64,000 bases of DNA from Ursus arctos (Eukaryota > Chordata > Mammalia > Carnivora > Ursidae). The stretch is from NCBI RefSeq assembly GCF_023065955.2, contig NW_026622997.1:16038001-16102000 (forward strand). Direction: 5' to 3'. Every line of letters begins with the position of its first letter. Position 1 is the first letter of the stretch. The translations under genes were made by a program, and so were the position numbers. The notes below the pieces were generated by a model. It ran no database searches. It was not told where the DNA came from and saw nothing but the letters and a program-made list of their open reading frames with translations. This document shows positions 8,535 through 20,693 of this stretch, piece by piece.

Positions 8535-10870
8535 CAAAATTACAGTGCCCTCCCAACGATTAGTGTGGGTATGAAAGTGAGACATTTACTTTCTCTTAAC
8601 AGAGACTGTGTTTGCCTGGAGGAACCTGAAATGAATAGTTGGATATTCTTTGCCAACATGTTTGTTTTTTTTTTTTACCCCTCCCCTGTACTACTTTTGA
8701 GATTTATTTCTGTATGACTCTGTATATTAGATTATCAAGAAGCGAAGAGAGTTGTAATTGACATTAACTCAGACCAGTATTTGCAGAACTCAGAGGCAAC
8801 ATGACCTATTTTCCATGAGGAAGCAATCAGTCAAAATTACATATGCTATGTACATTTCATGCAAAGGTGAAAAATCCTTCACTGTAAAGAGAGATTTTAA
8901 TTTTAGAAAAGTAAGCTTATTTTGGTTAATTGTTTTAAAAGATGTATGTTGTTCTAATGTGTTATATCAAGGGAAGAACAATTACCTTTTATATTCAGTT
9001 TTAGTAGGTAAGGGTATAGCCCCGCTATGCAAAGAATAGTTACAGCAAATACAAACCCCAGCGGAGTGAAGTATTTTACAACATATTTACTACTACAGAA
9101 AAAAATTTACAGGCGCGTGCAAGGTAAAAAAATAACTTAAAGATCAAACAGATTAATTGGAAGATATTTCTTTGTGAAATAAATTTGGCCAGTCACTGTG
9201 GTGTGATCACTGAAAACGTGGTCAATTTTGTGGCCTCCTCGAATCTGGAACAATGCGTGTTTCCTGTCTAAAGAGTACACGAACTCTGTGTTGGCATAGG
9301 TGGCTGCCTCAGACCAAGTTCAAATTGATGATTATAGCACCGGTGTTCAATGAGGTGAGGATTTAGATGGCGAATATCAAGTCTTGTGTGTCTAAGTCTG
9401 GTTTTTCAGAGTCATATAGAAAATGTCGCGAATGGACCATGTATTTGCCTGTCTGTCTCACTAGAACCTGAGCTCCCAAAAGTAGGTCCTTTCTCCCACT
9501 TACTCACACTCCTGGCAAAGCCTTCACACTCCTGGCTGCCAGCTGAGGTGGGCATTTGGAGTTCTGGACCCAGCTTTTATAATTCATCTGTCTAAAGAGG
9601 GTGGCCCTATTCTAGTGTGCACAAAGGCAGCCTGGGGCCTGTAGATGCCTTAGCCCAGGACAGGTCCTGGCAGCTAACAGGAGCCCAGATAGTTGTTGAA
9701 ATGAATACCTGATTGAGCTTAAAGTATCGTTCATTAGGTGATAAGTAGTAAACATTTCTCGTATTTAAAATATATAGAGGCGTACTTGGGAGTTATTGTA
9801 GATTCTCTTCCCGAACACTGCAGTAAAGCGAATATTGTAGTAGAGTGAGTCAAATGAATTGTTTGCTCTTCCAATTAATGTAAAAGTTATGTTCACCCTC
9901 TGCTGTGGTCTCTGAAGTGTGCAATAGCATTGTTTTTTAAAGCGTACATACTTGAATCAAGAAAAATACTTTCTGCTAAAAAATGCTAGTCGTCATCTGG
10001 GCTTTCAGCGGATTGTAATCACTGATCATAGATCATCATAGCAAATATAACAGTAATGGAAAAAGCTTGAAAGATTGCGAGAATTACCAAAACGTGACAA
10101 AGACACACGAAGTGAGCAAATGCTGTTGGACCTGCTAACCCCAGGGTTGCCATAGACCTCGAATTTGTAAAAGACACTTGTCTGCAGAATGCAGCAAAAC
10201 AGAGCACAATGCAACAAGGTGTGCTTGTACTTTCTAATATTCTAGATCACATGGCGATCCAGAGAAATGCAGATGTTATGCCACAGACTATTGTCCTTTC
10301 TGTACCAAATGTACAGCCCACTGGATCGTTGTTGAACCGGTCCTGTTGCACTGTTCTAGGAGGTAGGGATAAAATGATCCTCAAAACTGGACCCTGAAAG
10401 AGCTTGGAGTTGAGGAGGGGAGATGGGTACACATACACCCGTGCCCGTGTCGTGAGGGAAGAGCAGAGGTATGGAGCTTTCACAGAGGTGGGGTGTCATA
10501 CTCTGTCCTGATCGTGGTGGGGGGGCAGTTTGGCGCGGGGCAGCGTGGGAAGGGAAGAGAAGCAAAGGTCCCATCTGAAGTAGGTTCTTAGGGCTGAGAA
10601 ATTATCCACAAAGCTGGTAAGACAGGGTGAGTGCATTTCGTCCTGGGGTAGGAGCTTAGGTGGTGACTTGGGGAACCCAAGACAGTCTAAGTCCTTCTCC
10701 ATTACTAGAGCATACAAAGTTCCGTCCAGGGGGCACGGGGGGGGGGTGGGTGGAGAGGGTGGGAGATTGGGGTGGGAGAATTAGAAATCAGATCCTGAGG
10801 GTCCACCAAATCCGAGTCTAAACTTAGTATGTAGAGCTAAAACATCGAATAGGAAAGCTGGCTTATTTTC
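8535..10870. other. Intronic stretch with little recognisable content
   Basis: Apart from the probable L2 piece I see no exon, young repeat or RNA gene. A G-rich tract lies at about 10736-10775. It completes the SINE-free zone around the gene's start. Confidence 0.4.
9410..9715 (+). repeat. L2 3' fragment, probable
   Basis: Contains 'ctgtctcactagaacctgag' near the start and 'ggacaggtcctggcagctaa' then 'gttgttgaaatgaatacctg' at the end, the order of the L2 3' region. Diverged; boundaries uncertain. Confidence 0.45.
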
Positions 10871-10890
10871 CGAAAATTAAGATGTTTTTA

Positions 10891-11101
10891 TTTATTTATT
10901 GATTTATTTTTAAAGATTTTATTTATTTATTTGACAGAGATAGAGACAGCCAGCGAGAGAGGGAACACAAGCAGGGGGAGTGGGAGAGGAAGAAGCAGGC
11001 TCCCAGGGGAGGAGCCTGATGTGGGGCTCGATCCCATGACGCCGGGATCACGCCCTGAGCCGAAGGCAGACGCTTAACCGCTGTGCCACCCAGGCGCCCC
11101 A
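10891..11101 (-). repeat. SINEC, young ursid-type subfamily
   Basis: Full-length tRNA-Lys-derived SINE in reverse: AAAGATTTTATTTATTT tail, CACAAGCAGGGGGAGTGGG body, tRNA part with the A and B boxes, and head ending GCGCCCC. It is bounded by a perfect 19-bp target-site duplication, gaaaattaagatgttttta (10872-10890 and 11102-11120), so the insertion is recent. Confidence 0.97.
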
Positions 11102-11120
11102 GAAAATTAAGATGTTTTTA

Positions 11121-12490
11121 AAGTTTTCTGAGAGAATTTGAAATAAGTTCATTTCTGGCCCAACGTTGAGAGTTTCAGAGTTGCTTCACTAAGGCAGTAA
11201 TGACTCAGGCACCGAAAAGCAGATCAGAGTAGATAAGCACAAGGCAACCTACCAGAGCCACGTTGGTGGGACCTGCAGACTGGCCAGGTCCAGGGGCGGG
11301 GGGATGGACTGGAGGCTTGGACAGCACTTCCTGGGAGAGGCGTATCTGAGCCCGTGAGCTGACTCAGCAGAGAGGGATGAAGGCGAGGCTGTACCTGTCC
11401 GGGAAACCCCACTAAGCAGAGGCACAAAGGCAAGAAAGTGCTAAGGTGTAACACTTTTAGAATTTCTGCTTCCTTTCTAAAACTGTATTTGAGGACTGTA
11501 TCCCCAGACACAGGTTGGGGGTTGAAGTGAGCAGCTACGTCCTGAATTGCAATTCCTCTGTTAAGCCTGAATAAACTGATTTTGCTGGTAAAAAAAAAAA
11601 ATAGGAAAAAGAAAAAAGTAAGTAAACACTAGCTACTAAAATGAATTCTTTAGCATTTATTTTGTGTCTCCCTGTGACTGTTGAAATACCATGTTTGTTT
11701 TGCCTTACCGGTCACCCACTGCTTTGACTAAGGTCACCCACTGCTTTGACTAACGGAAGACCTACCGCATAAATTAGCTATGAAATGGGGAGAGAGGAAC
11801 TCGGGAGACCAGAAAGCCAGTCACAGCCCCCCTTGCTCTAGTGAGCACGTTGCTCAACGCTACTTTAAACACGTTGCTTCTTTTCGGGCTTCCTTGGAAC
11901 CTAGTCTGTGAAATATTTGTCCTGTGTCTGGTAATTAAGTCAGTAATAAAAGATTTATACTTAAATTATATGTTTATTATACTTTCGTGGCAGTTTTAAC
12001 TCTTAAAATATCATTTTTCTTTGATGTATTCTGTTCTTCAACTGGTATTGGTGTAGTCCTAAGGCTGTGCACAGCCGTAGGGTAATCCTATTCTAACCTT
12101 CTGGAAAATAAATTTTATTTGGGGGAAAATATGTATACACACACATGTGTGTATGTATTTGTGTATTAAAATATTATACAGGTCATACATGAACACACAC
12201 AATTTGTATGAATTTAAATGAGGCACGCACATGCAATGCTCCTGTAGGAGTTGGAATTTACGCTTCTCTGCTGTTAGAGGTCCTTTAGTGGAAAAGTATG
12301 AGAATTGATATGTTAAGGGCATGATATGAATTTGGGGCAAAACTGAGACAGAGTTAGAACTAATGGGGAATCTATAGATTGTAGGAGTAGGGTTTGTCGA
12401 ATTCTAGTGTCTTTACCCTTGGTTCTATAAACCAGATAGAACCTTTGACTTTGGTGCCTGTCTGCATGGAGCAGGTGGGTAGAGCTTAAC
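11121..12490. other. Intronic stretch, no gene or named repeat
   Basis: Only a short exact tandem duplication (11710-11753) and AT-rich or CA-rich patches (about 12131-12165) stand out. Confidence 0.4.
11710..11753. repeat. Exact 22-bp tandem duplication
   Basis: Two identical copies of a 22-bp unit that begins ggtcacccactg and ends ttgactaa, 11710-11731 and 11732-11753. Perfect identity implies a recent local duplication in otherwise unique sequence. Confidence 0.95.
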
Positions 12491-12502
12491 ACTGACATAT
12501 CC

Positions 12503-12684
12503 TTTTTTTTTTTCTTAAGATTTATTTATTTTGTGGGGGGGGAGAAGAAAGAGAGGGGGAAGCAGACTCCTCGCTGAGCGCAGAGACCGACACGGGACTC
12601 CATCCCAGGACCCTGAGATCGTGACCTGAGTCGAAATCAAGTGTCAGACGCTTAACTGACTGAGCCACCCAGGTGCCCCTCCTG
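12503..12684 (-). repeat. SINEC, older subfamily
   Basis: Reverse SINEC with a T-rich tail, 'aagcagactcctcgctgagc' body and a tRNA head ending 'ccacccaggtgcccc'. Flanked by a 12-bp duplication with one difference (actgacatatcc 12491-12502, actgacatgtcc 12685-12696). Confidence 0.93.
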
Positions 12685-12696
12685 ACTGACATGTCC

Positions 12697-14020
12697 TTCG
12701 TGAGGGTGAATGAGAATTTCTGAAGCGCATGAGGGAAGCACTTGGTGTTCAGAAGCAAGGCTTTGTATGCTGTGGTAGGTTCCCTGGAGAAGGGCTCTTG
12801 GCCACTATGTGGCAGGCTCTGGGGCTGGAGCTCCCACGTGTGGTCTCGATGAATGTGCCAGCAGGGCAGTGCCCCCTTGCCAGCAACCATTCCTTTCTGA
12901 TCAGCCATCTCCCCCGCCTTCCCTGGCCTGTGCTTGGACTCCTGTAACCTGAATGGAGGAAACGGGGACTTGCTGGGGTTCCATGTCAGTCCTCTTAAGA
13001 GAAAGGGCTGTTTTTCTGCTATGCCAGTCATCATCGTGAATGTATTTTCAAAACTTTGGGGAAGAAAGAAAATAGGTATTTTAGTTGAGTTTGGGCCTAG
13101 GGTTTCAAAAGCTGATGTACTTTAAGATGGGAAGTCAGTGTAGAAAATACCAAGTGTTAACCTTTCGCAAAAAAGGTGAATTTTTTTAACCTTTAGCAAA
13201 ACATTTTTGGGGAATTTTGGTGTGGCCGTTTTTTATTTTTATTGGTTGAGTATGTTTGGCTCTGGACACACTGCTTTATTATGCGGTGAGAAGTAAAGGG
13301 TGAGGGCCACACACGGGGTCTGTGGATGCCCGTCACCTTGTAAAATGGAGTCCAAAGTCCCGAGTTTGGCTCGGACACAGTTTGGCCTTCTCATTCTCCT
13401 GTGTTCTGATGAATAACCTGCCATCTCAAGGGCTCAGCACGCAGGTCCAGCCTTTCTGTGCTTGCTCTTCATTCTGGAAAGTATTTCTTTCCCCTTCCCA
13501 TTTCTACGCTGTTTTCTTATTCTGCGTGGGAGACATCTTTGCCAAAGAAGATTTCTCTTCCTTTTCGAGCTCCGCCCTCTCCCTGTCTCCTGCCTTCTCG
13601 CCTGCCCCCCGTGCCCCCCAAGACACACGGCGGGCCTCCATTGCTTCTGTCTGTAGGTACCTCATTGAACTTGTGATACCGCATCATAATTATTCTGCAG
13701 ATGTATCATCTTAGCCGGGTATAACTTACATGTCAAAAGAGCATGTTTTACTCACCGATCTGTGTTCAACAAAAACGTATTTGCGTTAGCTTATTAGCAT
13801 ACTAGAGGGTTAAAGATGATTTGTACTCTCGAAATTTATTTACACTTCTGAACCTTGATTAGCAAATGCTTCTTGTGATCCCTGGTAGCCTCTGATTAAG
13901 AAACCTGTTATGATACAAAATTGTCATCGCGGGAGCCAAGTCATTGCTTGTTAACTTTTGTTTTACTTTAGTTTTTGCCCAAGGATTCCTAGAGTTTATC
14001 TCTTTGGTACATTTAATTAA
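12697..14020. other. Intronic stretch, no gene seen
   Basis: Several short frames overlap here on both strands, but none has an exon-like donor/acceptor pair or a recognised domain. No named repeat identified. Confidence 0.35.
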
Positions 14021-14024
14021 CATA

Positions 14025-14185
14025 ATGGTAAAGAGTCTGGCCTCAGGTTATCACTGGCTAGCTGTGCAGCCCTGGGCAAGCCGCGAGTGTTGGCTTCCTC
14101 CTCTGCAAAGCGGAGATAATGCGTGAAGACGTAATTGAGCGGGATGCCTGACACCAGGTCAACACTCAGTACAGAGTTGTCGCTT
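14025..14185 (+). repeat. MIR fragment
   Basis: Forward MIR order: 'aagagtctggcctcaggtta', 'ctagctgtgcagccctgggc', 'ttcctcctctgcaaagcgga', 'gtcaacactcagtacag'. Core well preserved, ends diverged. Confidence 0.8.
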
Positions 14186-14816
14186 TCTCTCAAAACCTGG
14201 TTTGTGCCAAACTCTTGGGTTGCCTGTGCTTTGCAACCAGAGGCCACCCAGAGGCTCGGGGTGATGCTGCTTCGGTGTGCTCGGTGTGAATTACCGACAG
14301 GTCCCAGGGGCCTGGCGGTGCGGGGCTTGGGATGTGCAAGAGAGCCATTGCTGCTGGACAGAATTTGGGCAGGACGGTTCTCACCTAGAGTGCCGCCTCC
14401 TCAGTGTGTCCGTCTACACAGAGTCCCACCTTACCTCCTGTTTTGAGTCTAGTTCTCAGGAAACTGATGGTGAGGTCTTCTGTTCTGTTGTAACGGAATG
14501 CCTTTGGAAGCATTCGATGTTCAGGATCCTATAGGATGGAAGTGATGTGCTGTAGGCCACGCTTGCGTTTAGGTTCTAAGACGGGCCCCGCTTTCTGTCT
14601 CTTGTGTCCCCGTCTCGTGTGGGACCTTGGAAACCCAGTGGGTTTTCAGGATTAATCTGATGAATGGGAATATTTTCATTTGCTGTCAGTGCGTGGACCC
14701 ACTGCAGTGGCTTGTTTTATCAATCACCCGTCGTGAAGAGAATCTGATGTTTTCTTACGTGGGGATGGTCTGGTTGAGCGTAGAAGTACCAATACGTTTA
14801 ATTTTGATGATTTTTA

Positions 14817-15039
14817 TTTTTTAATTTTTATTTACTTATTTTTAAAGATTTTATTTATTTATTTGAGAGAGAGAGTGAGCAAGAGAGAAGAGGAGCAGGG
14901 GGAGGGACAGAAGGAGAGGGAGAAGCAGACTCCTTGCTGAGCAGGGAGCCTTCCTTACTCCTGGGGTTCGATCCCGGAACTCCGGCATCACCACCTGAGC
15001 CGAAAGCAGCTGCTTAACCTTAAGCCACCCAGGTGCACC
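14817..15039 (-). repeat. SINEC
   Basis: Reverse SINEC with 'agcagactccttgctgagca' body and tRNA head. A perfect 18-bp duplication, taattttgatgattttta (14799-14816 and 15040-15057), bounds it. Confidence 0.95.
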
Positions 15040-15059
15040 TAATTTTGATGATTTTTAGA

Positions 15060-15970
15060 TGGAATTCCGGCTGTTCATGCACATTGTTCTTCATCTTTGA
15101 ATGTTAAGTCAGCAGTTCTATATTGACAGCCTTAAGATTTGAGAAGTCAGAAATCTTGTAGGGTAAACAACCCAGGGCTTACTTAAAAAAAAAAAATCTG
15201 TAGATGACTGCAGCTAGGAAGGAAATAAGTAAATAACTTATAGTTAAGTTTTTGATGATAAAGGTAAGAAAGGTATTGACGTTTTTAGCAGCTATCATGT
15301 AAGCAGCCATTCGTCTGACTAGGATAAAAATAGGAGACTAGATTTCATAAAGCAAGCCTCCCATTTGTTTTCGGATCATTATTTTTCAGCTCATATTGAG
15401 AGCTTATTTGATGCTTTTGGAAGACTTATTAACCAAATGCTTTTTTTCTTTTTAAAAGCAAATACAAAGTGTAATAATATGATTAATCAGAGTAATGATC
15501 TTATTTTAGATCATCTTTGCACAAAATGTGTTCTGATGAGGTATAATTTTATCTTATCATAGAATGGGAAAATACATAATGTGTATAAAATCTCCTATTA
15601 TATACATACCTTTTTAAGCTCCACATTTAGAATGCCATGTCATTTGAACACGTCTAGGACAAAGTTGGTTCTTGTGTTCCCTGAAAAAATATTTTATGAA
15701 TAAATTAAATGCCTTATTTTGTCATTCCCATATTTATTATTTTAAAACATTTTAACAGTACTTCTTTTCATATTAATAATGTGCCAAAATTACCAATGGT
15801 GCTCAGGTATTCTTACAAAGCACTCGATATGGGTAAGGATGTTAGCCACTGTTCACCGCAGGGCAAAAAACCTGTAACCAAATCGTGTCCTTTCTTCTCA
15901 ATACTCAAGTCATTCTTCAGAAGGAAGTAGTTCTTGACTATTAGGCTTTTATTTGGGGTAACAGTGCATT
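15060..15970. other. AT-rich intronic stretch
   Basis: No recognisable repeat or exon. The short frames are chance openings in AT-rich DNA. Confidence 0.35.
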
Positions 15971-15997
15971 CATTTTGACTTTTTAAAATAAATTTAA

Positions 15998-16080
15998 GTA
16001 ATCTTTACACCCAGTGTGGGGCTCGAACTTACAACCCTGAGATCAAGAGTTGCATGCTCTACGGGCTGAGCCAGCCAGGC
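15998..16080 (-). repeat. SINEC tRNA-part fragment, older host of a nested SINE
   Basis: Only the tRNA-related part in reverse ('gtggggctcgaacttacaac' to 'ctgagccagccaggc'). Its own 22-bp target duplication is visible at 15976-15997 and again at 16274-16295, on the far side of the younger SINE that landed at its 3' junction. Confidence 0.88.
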
Positions 16081-16090
16081 GTGACTTTTT

Positions 16091-16268
16091 TTTTTTTAAT
16101 TAAGATTTTATTTTATTTGAGAGATAGAGAACAAATTGGGGGGGGAGGGTCAGAAGGAGAGGGAGAAGCAGACTCCCTGCTGAGCAGGGAGCCCCATGCG
16201 GGGCTCAAACCCAGGACCCCTGGATCGTGACCTGAGCTGAAGGCAGCGGCTCAACTCAGGCGCCCCTG
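16091..16268 (-). repeat. SINEC nested at the junction of an older SINEC
   Basis: Reverse SINEC with 'agactccctgctgagcaggg' body and a slightly shortened tRNA head. It duplicated aggcgtgacttttt (16077-16090 and 16269-16282), which is the end of the older element plus the start of that element's target duplication. Confidence 0.92.
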
Positions 16269-17108
16269 AGGCGTGACTTTTTAAAATAAATTTAAAATGT
16301 AAGCTTCTTAGAAATTTTCGATGATGAATTCTGTTCTACAAAATATTCTAAGGCCGCGCTGCCACGCTAACGTACTTTAAAAAAAAATGCAGTGATCATA
16401 AACTGGTTGGCTGCTAAATAATGAACTAGAAATAGCAGTCCTTTCAGTGTGACGTGGAATCATGATAGTCTCAGGGTTACTCCTGCTCGATTGATGCAAA
16501 GCTGGGCTTTTATGGTACTTGGACATTTGTGTGCGTATACTATTTCTGTGTGCCTGTATGGCTAGAGTATGAATTTACTTAAACATACTTACTGCTTTGC
16601 ATTTGGTAGTGTGCTTATATATACCTATTTTCCAACTCTTAAAAAGATTCGCCAGTGAAGCAAAGGACCAGATCAGCATGCCATTGCTTAGTATTACAGT
16701 ATTCAAATAGAAATTAAGCATTCAGTTGGGGCTATGTTTGATAGTTTAAAAATAAGGAAAAATGAACTGAGCTGATACACAGCACAGGGACCTGGAAGGT
16801 GGTTGAACAGTGCCAGAGCTGTGTCTGGGAGAAGCCCAAGGTCTGGGCTTCTCATACGCCGCTGCAGGGGAATCCTACAGCTTGGAAGGAGAGACCTCAG
16901 AGGTCATTCAGTTCATCTTCCTCATTTTACAGATGAGAAAGTTGGCCAGAGAAGTTTAAGTGAATTGACTTTGAGCAGCTTATTTGTATCTTATTACAGA
17001 TATTTGTGGAGGGGTCTTTAGAATTTTCTTTTTTAAATCATACAGCTTCCCATAGTTATGTTTCGTTGTGGGCTGGTGGCAAGAGGGACGTTGCGTTTTA
17101 TCATTTTT

Positions 17109-17304
17109 TTTTTTTTTAAAGATTTTATTTATTTATTTGAGAGAGAGAAACAGCCAGCGAGAGAGGAAACACAAGCAGGGGGAGTGGGAGAGGAAGAAGC
17201 AGGCTCCCAGCGGAAGAGCCTGATGTGGGGCTCGATCCCATAACGCCGGGATCACGCCCTGAGCCGAAGGCAGACGCTTAACCGCTGTGCCACCCAGGCG
17301 CCCC
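17109..17304 (-). repeat. SINEC, young ursid-type subfamily
   Basis: Near-identical to the copy at 10.9 kb. A perfect 16-bp duplication, gcgttttatcattttt, lies at 17093-17108 and 17305-17320. Confidence 0.97.
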
Positions 17305-17349
17305 GCGTTTTATCATTTTTATGGTAAAAAGAGCTAACCTGTCCACAGG

Positions 17350-17525
17350 TCTGTGTGCTGGGCTCTATTCGGCATGCTCTTTATATCTTTGTTGATGTAA
17401 TCCTTGCAACTGGTGAGACAGGGCCTCTTACTGCCCTCATTCTGTAGACATAGGGATGAAGCACAGAAAAGTTGCTGGTTGCCCAGGGTCCCACAGCCAG
17501 AAGTCTCCAGTGCCTTTGCTCTCGA
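17350..17525 (-). repeat. MIR fragment
   Basis: Reverse MIR pattern: 'tgctgggctctattcggcat', 'ctgccctcattctgtagaca', 'ttgcccagggtcccacagcc'. Diverged. Confidence 0.65.
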
Positions 17526-17879
17526 CTGTCATGCTCATACTTGCTAATGTTGAGAGCAGAGTTTTCCTGATTAGTATGAGCTTGCAAATGCTCTCCATCA
17601 CAGTTACAGAATAAAGTTTGTCCCGCACTGCACGGAGAGCTGTGGTCACTCAGAAGATCAGAATTTGAAGGCCTTTTCTTTTCCCCCTCTGAGTCTTGAA
17701 TGGTTGAAATTGATTGCAGAGTTGTGGATGTCTGTATTACTCCAAGCTGGGTTTGCTATTACAAACAGGAACTTCCAAGCTCTTCAAGAGATGTGTACTT
17801 ACTTATTTACTTAGTAATATGTAGTTGAAAGTAGAGATATCTTGCTCAAACTGGAAAATGGCAGTATTTACTTATTTTT

Positions 17880-18570
17880 AATGATTATTTATTTTAAAAA
17901 TTTATCTTTGAAGCGTAGTTGACATACAACGTTGTATTAGTTTCAGGTGTTCAGCATAGTGATTGGACAGTTCTAGACATAGCTCAGTGCTCACCTTGAT
18001 AAGCTCAGAGCTCATCTGTCACTGTACAACTTTTTTACAATATTACTGACTGTATTCCCTATGCTGTACATTTCATCTCTGTGACTTCCTTCTTTTGTAA
18101 CTGGAAGTTTGTACCTCTTAATCCTCTTCACCTGTTTTTCCCATTCCACCCCCGCCATGCACCTCGCCTCTGGCAACCACCAGTTTGTTCTCTGTGTTTA
18201 TGGATCCATTTCTGCTTTTTGATTGTTGGTTTTGTTTTTTAGATTCCACATGTAAGTGAAATCATAATGGTATTTGTCTTTGAACCTAATTTCGCTTAGC
18301 ATAATACACTCTAGGTCCATCCATGTTGTTACAAATGACAAGATTTCATTCTTGTTTTATGGCTGAGTAATATTCTCTTGTATATGTATACCATATCGTC
18401 TTTATTCTTCTGTGAGTGGACTTTTGGGTTGCTTTCATATCTTGGCCATTATAAATAATCCTGCAGTAAGCACAGGGGTATGTGTATCTTTTCGAATTAG
18501 TGTTTTTGTTTTCTTTGGGTAAATACCCAGTAGTGGAATTACTGGATCATCTGGTATTTCTATTTTTAAG
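17880..18570 (-). mobile_element. L1 3' end (ORF2 tail and 3' UTR), reverse
   Basis: Reads backwards through a carnivore L1 3' end: 3' UTR ('gacatacaacgttgtattag'), then the reverse of the ORF2 C-terminal region ('gggtaaatacccagtagtgg', 'attactggatcatctgg'). 5'-truncated and without an intact frame; a dead copy. Confidence 0.88.
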
Positions 18571-18574
18571 AAGA

Positions 18575-19260
18575 ATGGCAGTATTTAAATGGGAATCTCA
18601 GCCTAACAGTTGAAATTTTAGACATAAATGCTTAAAAACTATTTCTGGGAAAACTAATGTGAAAACATTAAAATTCTAAGTAAAATATAGATGAAAACAT
18701 TCTGTAATTTTTCCTCATAAGTAGGTATAAAAGAATTTAGAAAAAGTGTACTATTTTAGATATATTTGGACTCTTCTAGATTGTAGATGAAGGACAAATG
18801 AAAGAATGAAAGGGAGATGTTATCTGTCTTCCATTTATTTCCACAAACAGTGAAGATGCTGGTATGCTATGCTTAGAGGTAAAAGCTCACACCTAGCCTC
18901 CTAAGGGTTTTCGTGTAATATGTCTCCAAACATATGAAAAAGATCAAGGGCAATATAAAACAACAAATTTAAGATTAATACGGAACATTGCAGTATGGAA
19001 CTCTCAAAGGGAAAATGAAGCAGAAACAAACTAGTTGAGATAAATCAATCGGAAAATACTTCTTGGGAGGGGTTAACTTTTTTCCAGATGAAAACCTGAG
19101 TGAAGCAGAGTTTTGAGATGAGCTTTTAAAGAAAGGAAGGATAGATTGGTAGAGAGAATAAGTTGTTTTGAGACTTTGCCAGAAGATAGAATGGGGAGAA
19201 AATCATATAGGAGTGGTTGTTGACCTGTTTGCTTGATTGGAGTGGATTCTCAATGAACTT
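18575..19260. other. AT-rich intronic stretch
   Basis: No exon or confidently named repeat seen. Confidence 0.3.
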
Positions 19261-19276
19261 AAAAAACTAAACTTTA

Positions 19277-19495
19277 GGGGCGCCTGGGTGGCACAGCGGT
19301 TAAAGCGTCTGCCTTCAGCTCAGGGCGTGATCTCGGTGTTCCGGGATCGAGCCCCACATCAGGCTCCTCTGCTATGAGCCTGCTTCTTCCTCTCCCACTC
19401 CCCCTGCTTGTGTTCCCTCTCTCGCTGGCTGTCTCTATCTCTGTCAAATAAATAAATAAAATCTTTAAAAAAACAAAAAAACAAAAAAAACAAAC
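19277..19495 (+). repeat. SINEC, young ursid-type subfamily, sense
   Basis: Forward element from 'ggggcgcctgggtggcacag' to a long A-rich, C-interrupted tail. A 13-bp duplication, aaactaaacttta, lies at 19264-19276 and 19496-19508. The variant head 'ggcacagcggttaaagcg' is diagnostic of the young group. Confidence 0.97.
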
Positions 19496-19663
19496 AAACT
19501 AAACTTTAAGGAAGAATAAAGGAAACTTCTTAGGTTTGACATATATAGTGTATATTTGCGATAATTATAAAATCACCAAGTTGAGTTCTTCTGTAGTAAG
19601 TTAAGTATTTATAAAAGATACATCAGAGGCTAGAGACTATCTTATAATACTTTGAAATTTAAA

Positions 19664-19857
19664 GATTCATTTACTTATTTTGAGAGAGAGCACGCATGCA
19701 TGACTGGGAGGGGCAGAAGGAGAGGGACAGAGAATCTGAAGCAGACTCCAAGCCAAGCATGGAGCCTGATGCGGGGCTGGATCTCCTGACCTTGAGATCA
19801 TTACCTGAGCCAAAACCAGGAGTCGGACACTTAACCAACTGCACCACGCAGGTGCCC
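19664..19857 (-). repeat. SINEC, older subfamily
   Basis: Reverse SINEC with GAGAGAGAGCACGC tail-side block. A 19-bp imperfect duplication (19645-19663 and 19858-19876, two mismatches) indicates moderate age. Confidence 0.92.
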
Positions 19858-19914
19858 TAATACTTCAAAATTTAAACACAGCCTCCCCACAGGATTTTTA
19901 GAGCAGTGAAACTG

Positions 19915-20195
19915 CTCTTTATGATGCTATAATGGTGGATACATGTCATTATACATTTGTCCAAATCTATAGAATGTACAACCCCAAGAGTGAACCGTAA
20001 ACTGTGGACTCTGGAGTGATGATGTCCATGTCGGCTCATGAGTTACAACCAGTCTATCGCTCTGGTGGGAGATGTTGATAATAAGAGCGGCTGTGCATGT
20101 GTGGAGGAAAGGGGTATATGAGAAATCTCTGTACAGTCCCCCCAATTTTGTTATGAACCTAAAACTGTTTCAAAAAATAAGTATATTCTAAAAAA
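19915..20195 (+). mobile_element. Old L1 3' UTR fragment
   Basis: Follows an old L1M 3' end: 'gaatgtacaaccccaagagt', 'aactgtggactctggagtga', 'gctctggtgggagatgttga', 'gagaaatctctgtacagtcc', ending in an A-rich tail. Family level remembered, subfamily not decided. Confidence 0.75.
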
Positions 20196-20466
20196 ACAAC
20201 ACCTCCACCTAGGGTCAGTATGATTTGTTGATATCCAGGAAAAGGATGATATGTTAAAAGAATGAGGCAGTCTCTGTCTCTCTGTCTCTATTTCAGAAAA
20301 TCATCTTCATGCATATGAACAAACCAGCAAAAGAATAATATATGACCTTGAGCAAATAGCTTTAATTTAGTTTCTTCCTTCAAAGCAAGGCATGGGAGTG
20401 GGCAGGGGTTGGGGTGGGTGGTATTGTTCTGTAATTTTCTTTTTAGCTTTAAATGGTGGTTATTCT

Positions 20467-20671
20467 TTTTTTTTTTTTTTTAAAGATTTTATTTATTTAT
20501 TCGACAGAGACAGAGACAGCCAGCGAGAGAGGGAACACAAGCAGGGGGAGTGGGAGAGGAAGAAGCAGGCTCAATAGCAGAGGAGCCTGATGTGGGACTC
20601 GATCCCAGAACGCCGGGATCACGCCCTGAGCTGAAGGCAGACGCTTAACCGCTGTGCCACCCAGGCGCCCC
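20467..20671 (-). repeat. SINEC, young ursid-type subfamily
   Basis: Reverse full-length copy with a perfect 18-bp duplication, ttaaatggtggttattct (20449-20466 and 20672-20689). It ends 22 bp before a hAT-type MITE. Confidence 0.97.
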
Positions 20672-20693
20672 TTAAATGGTGGTTATTCTAAGG

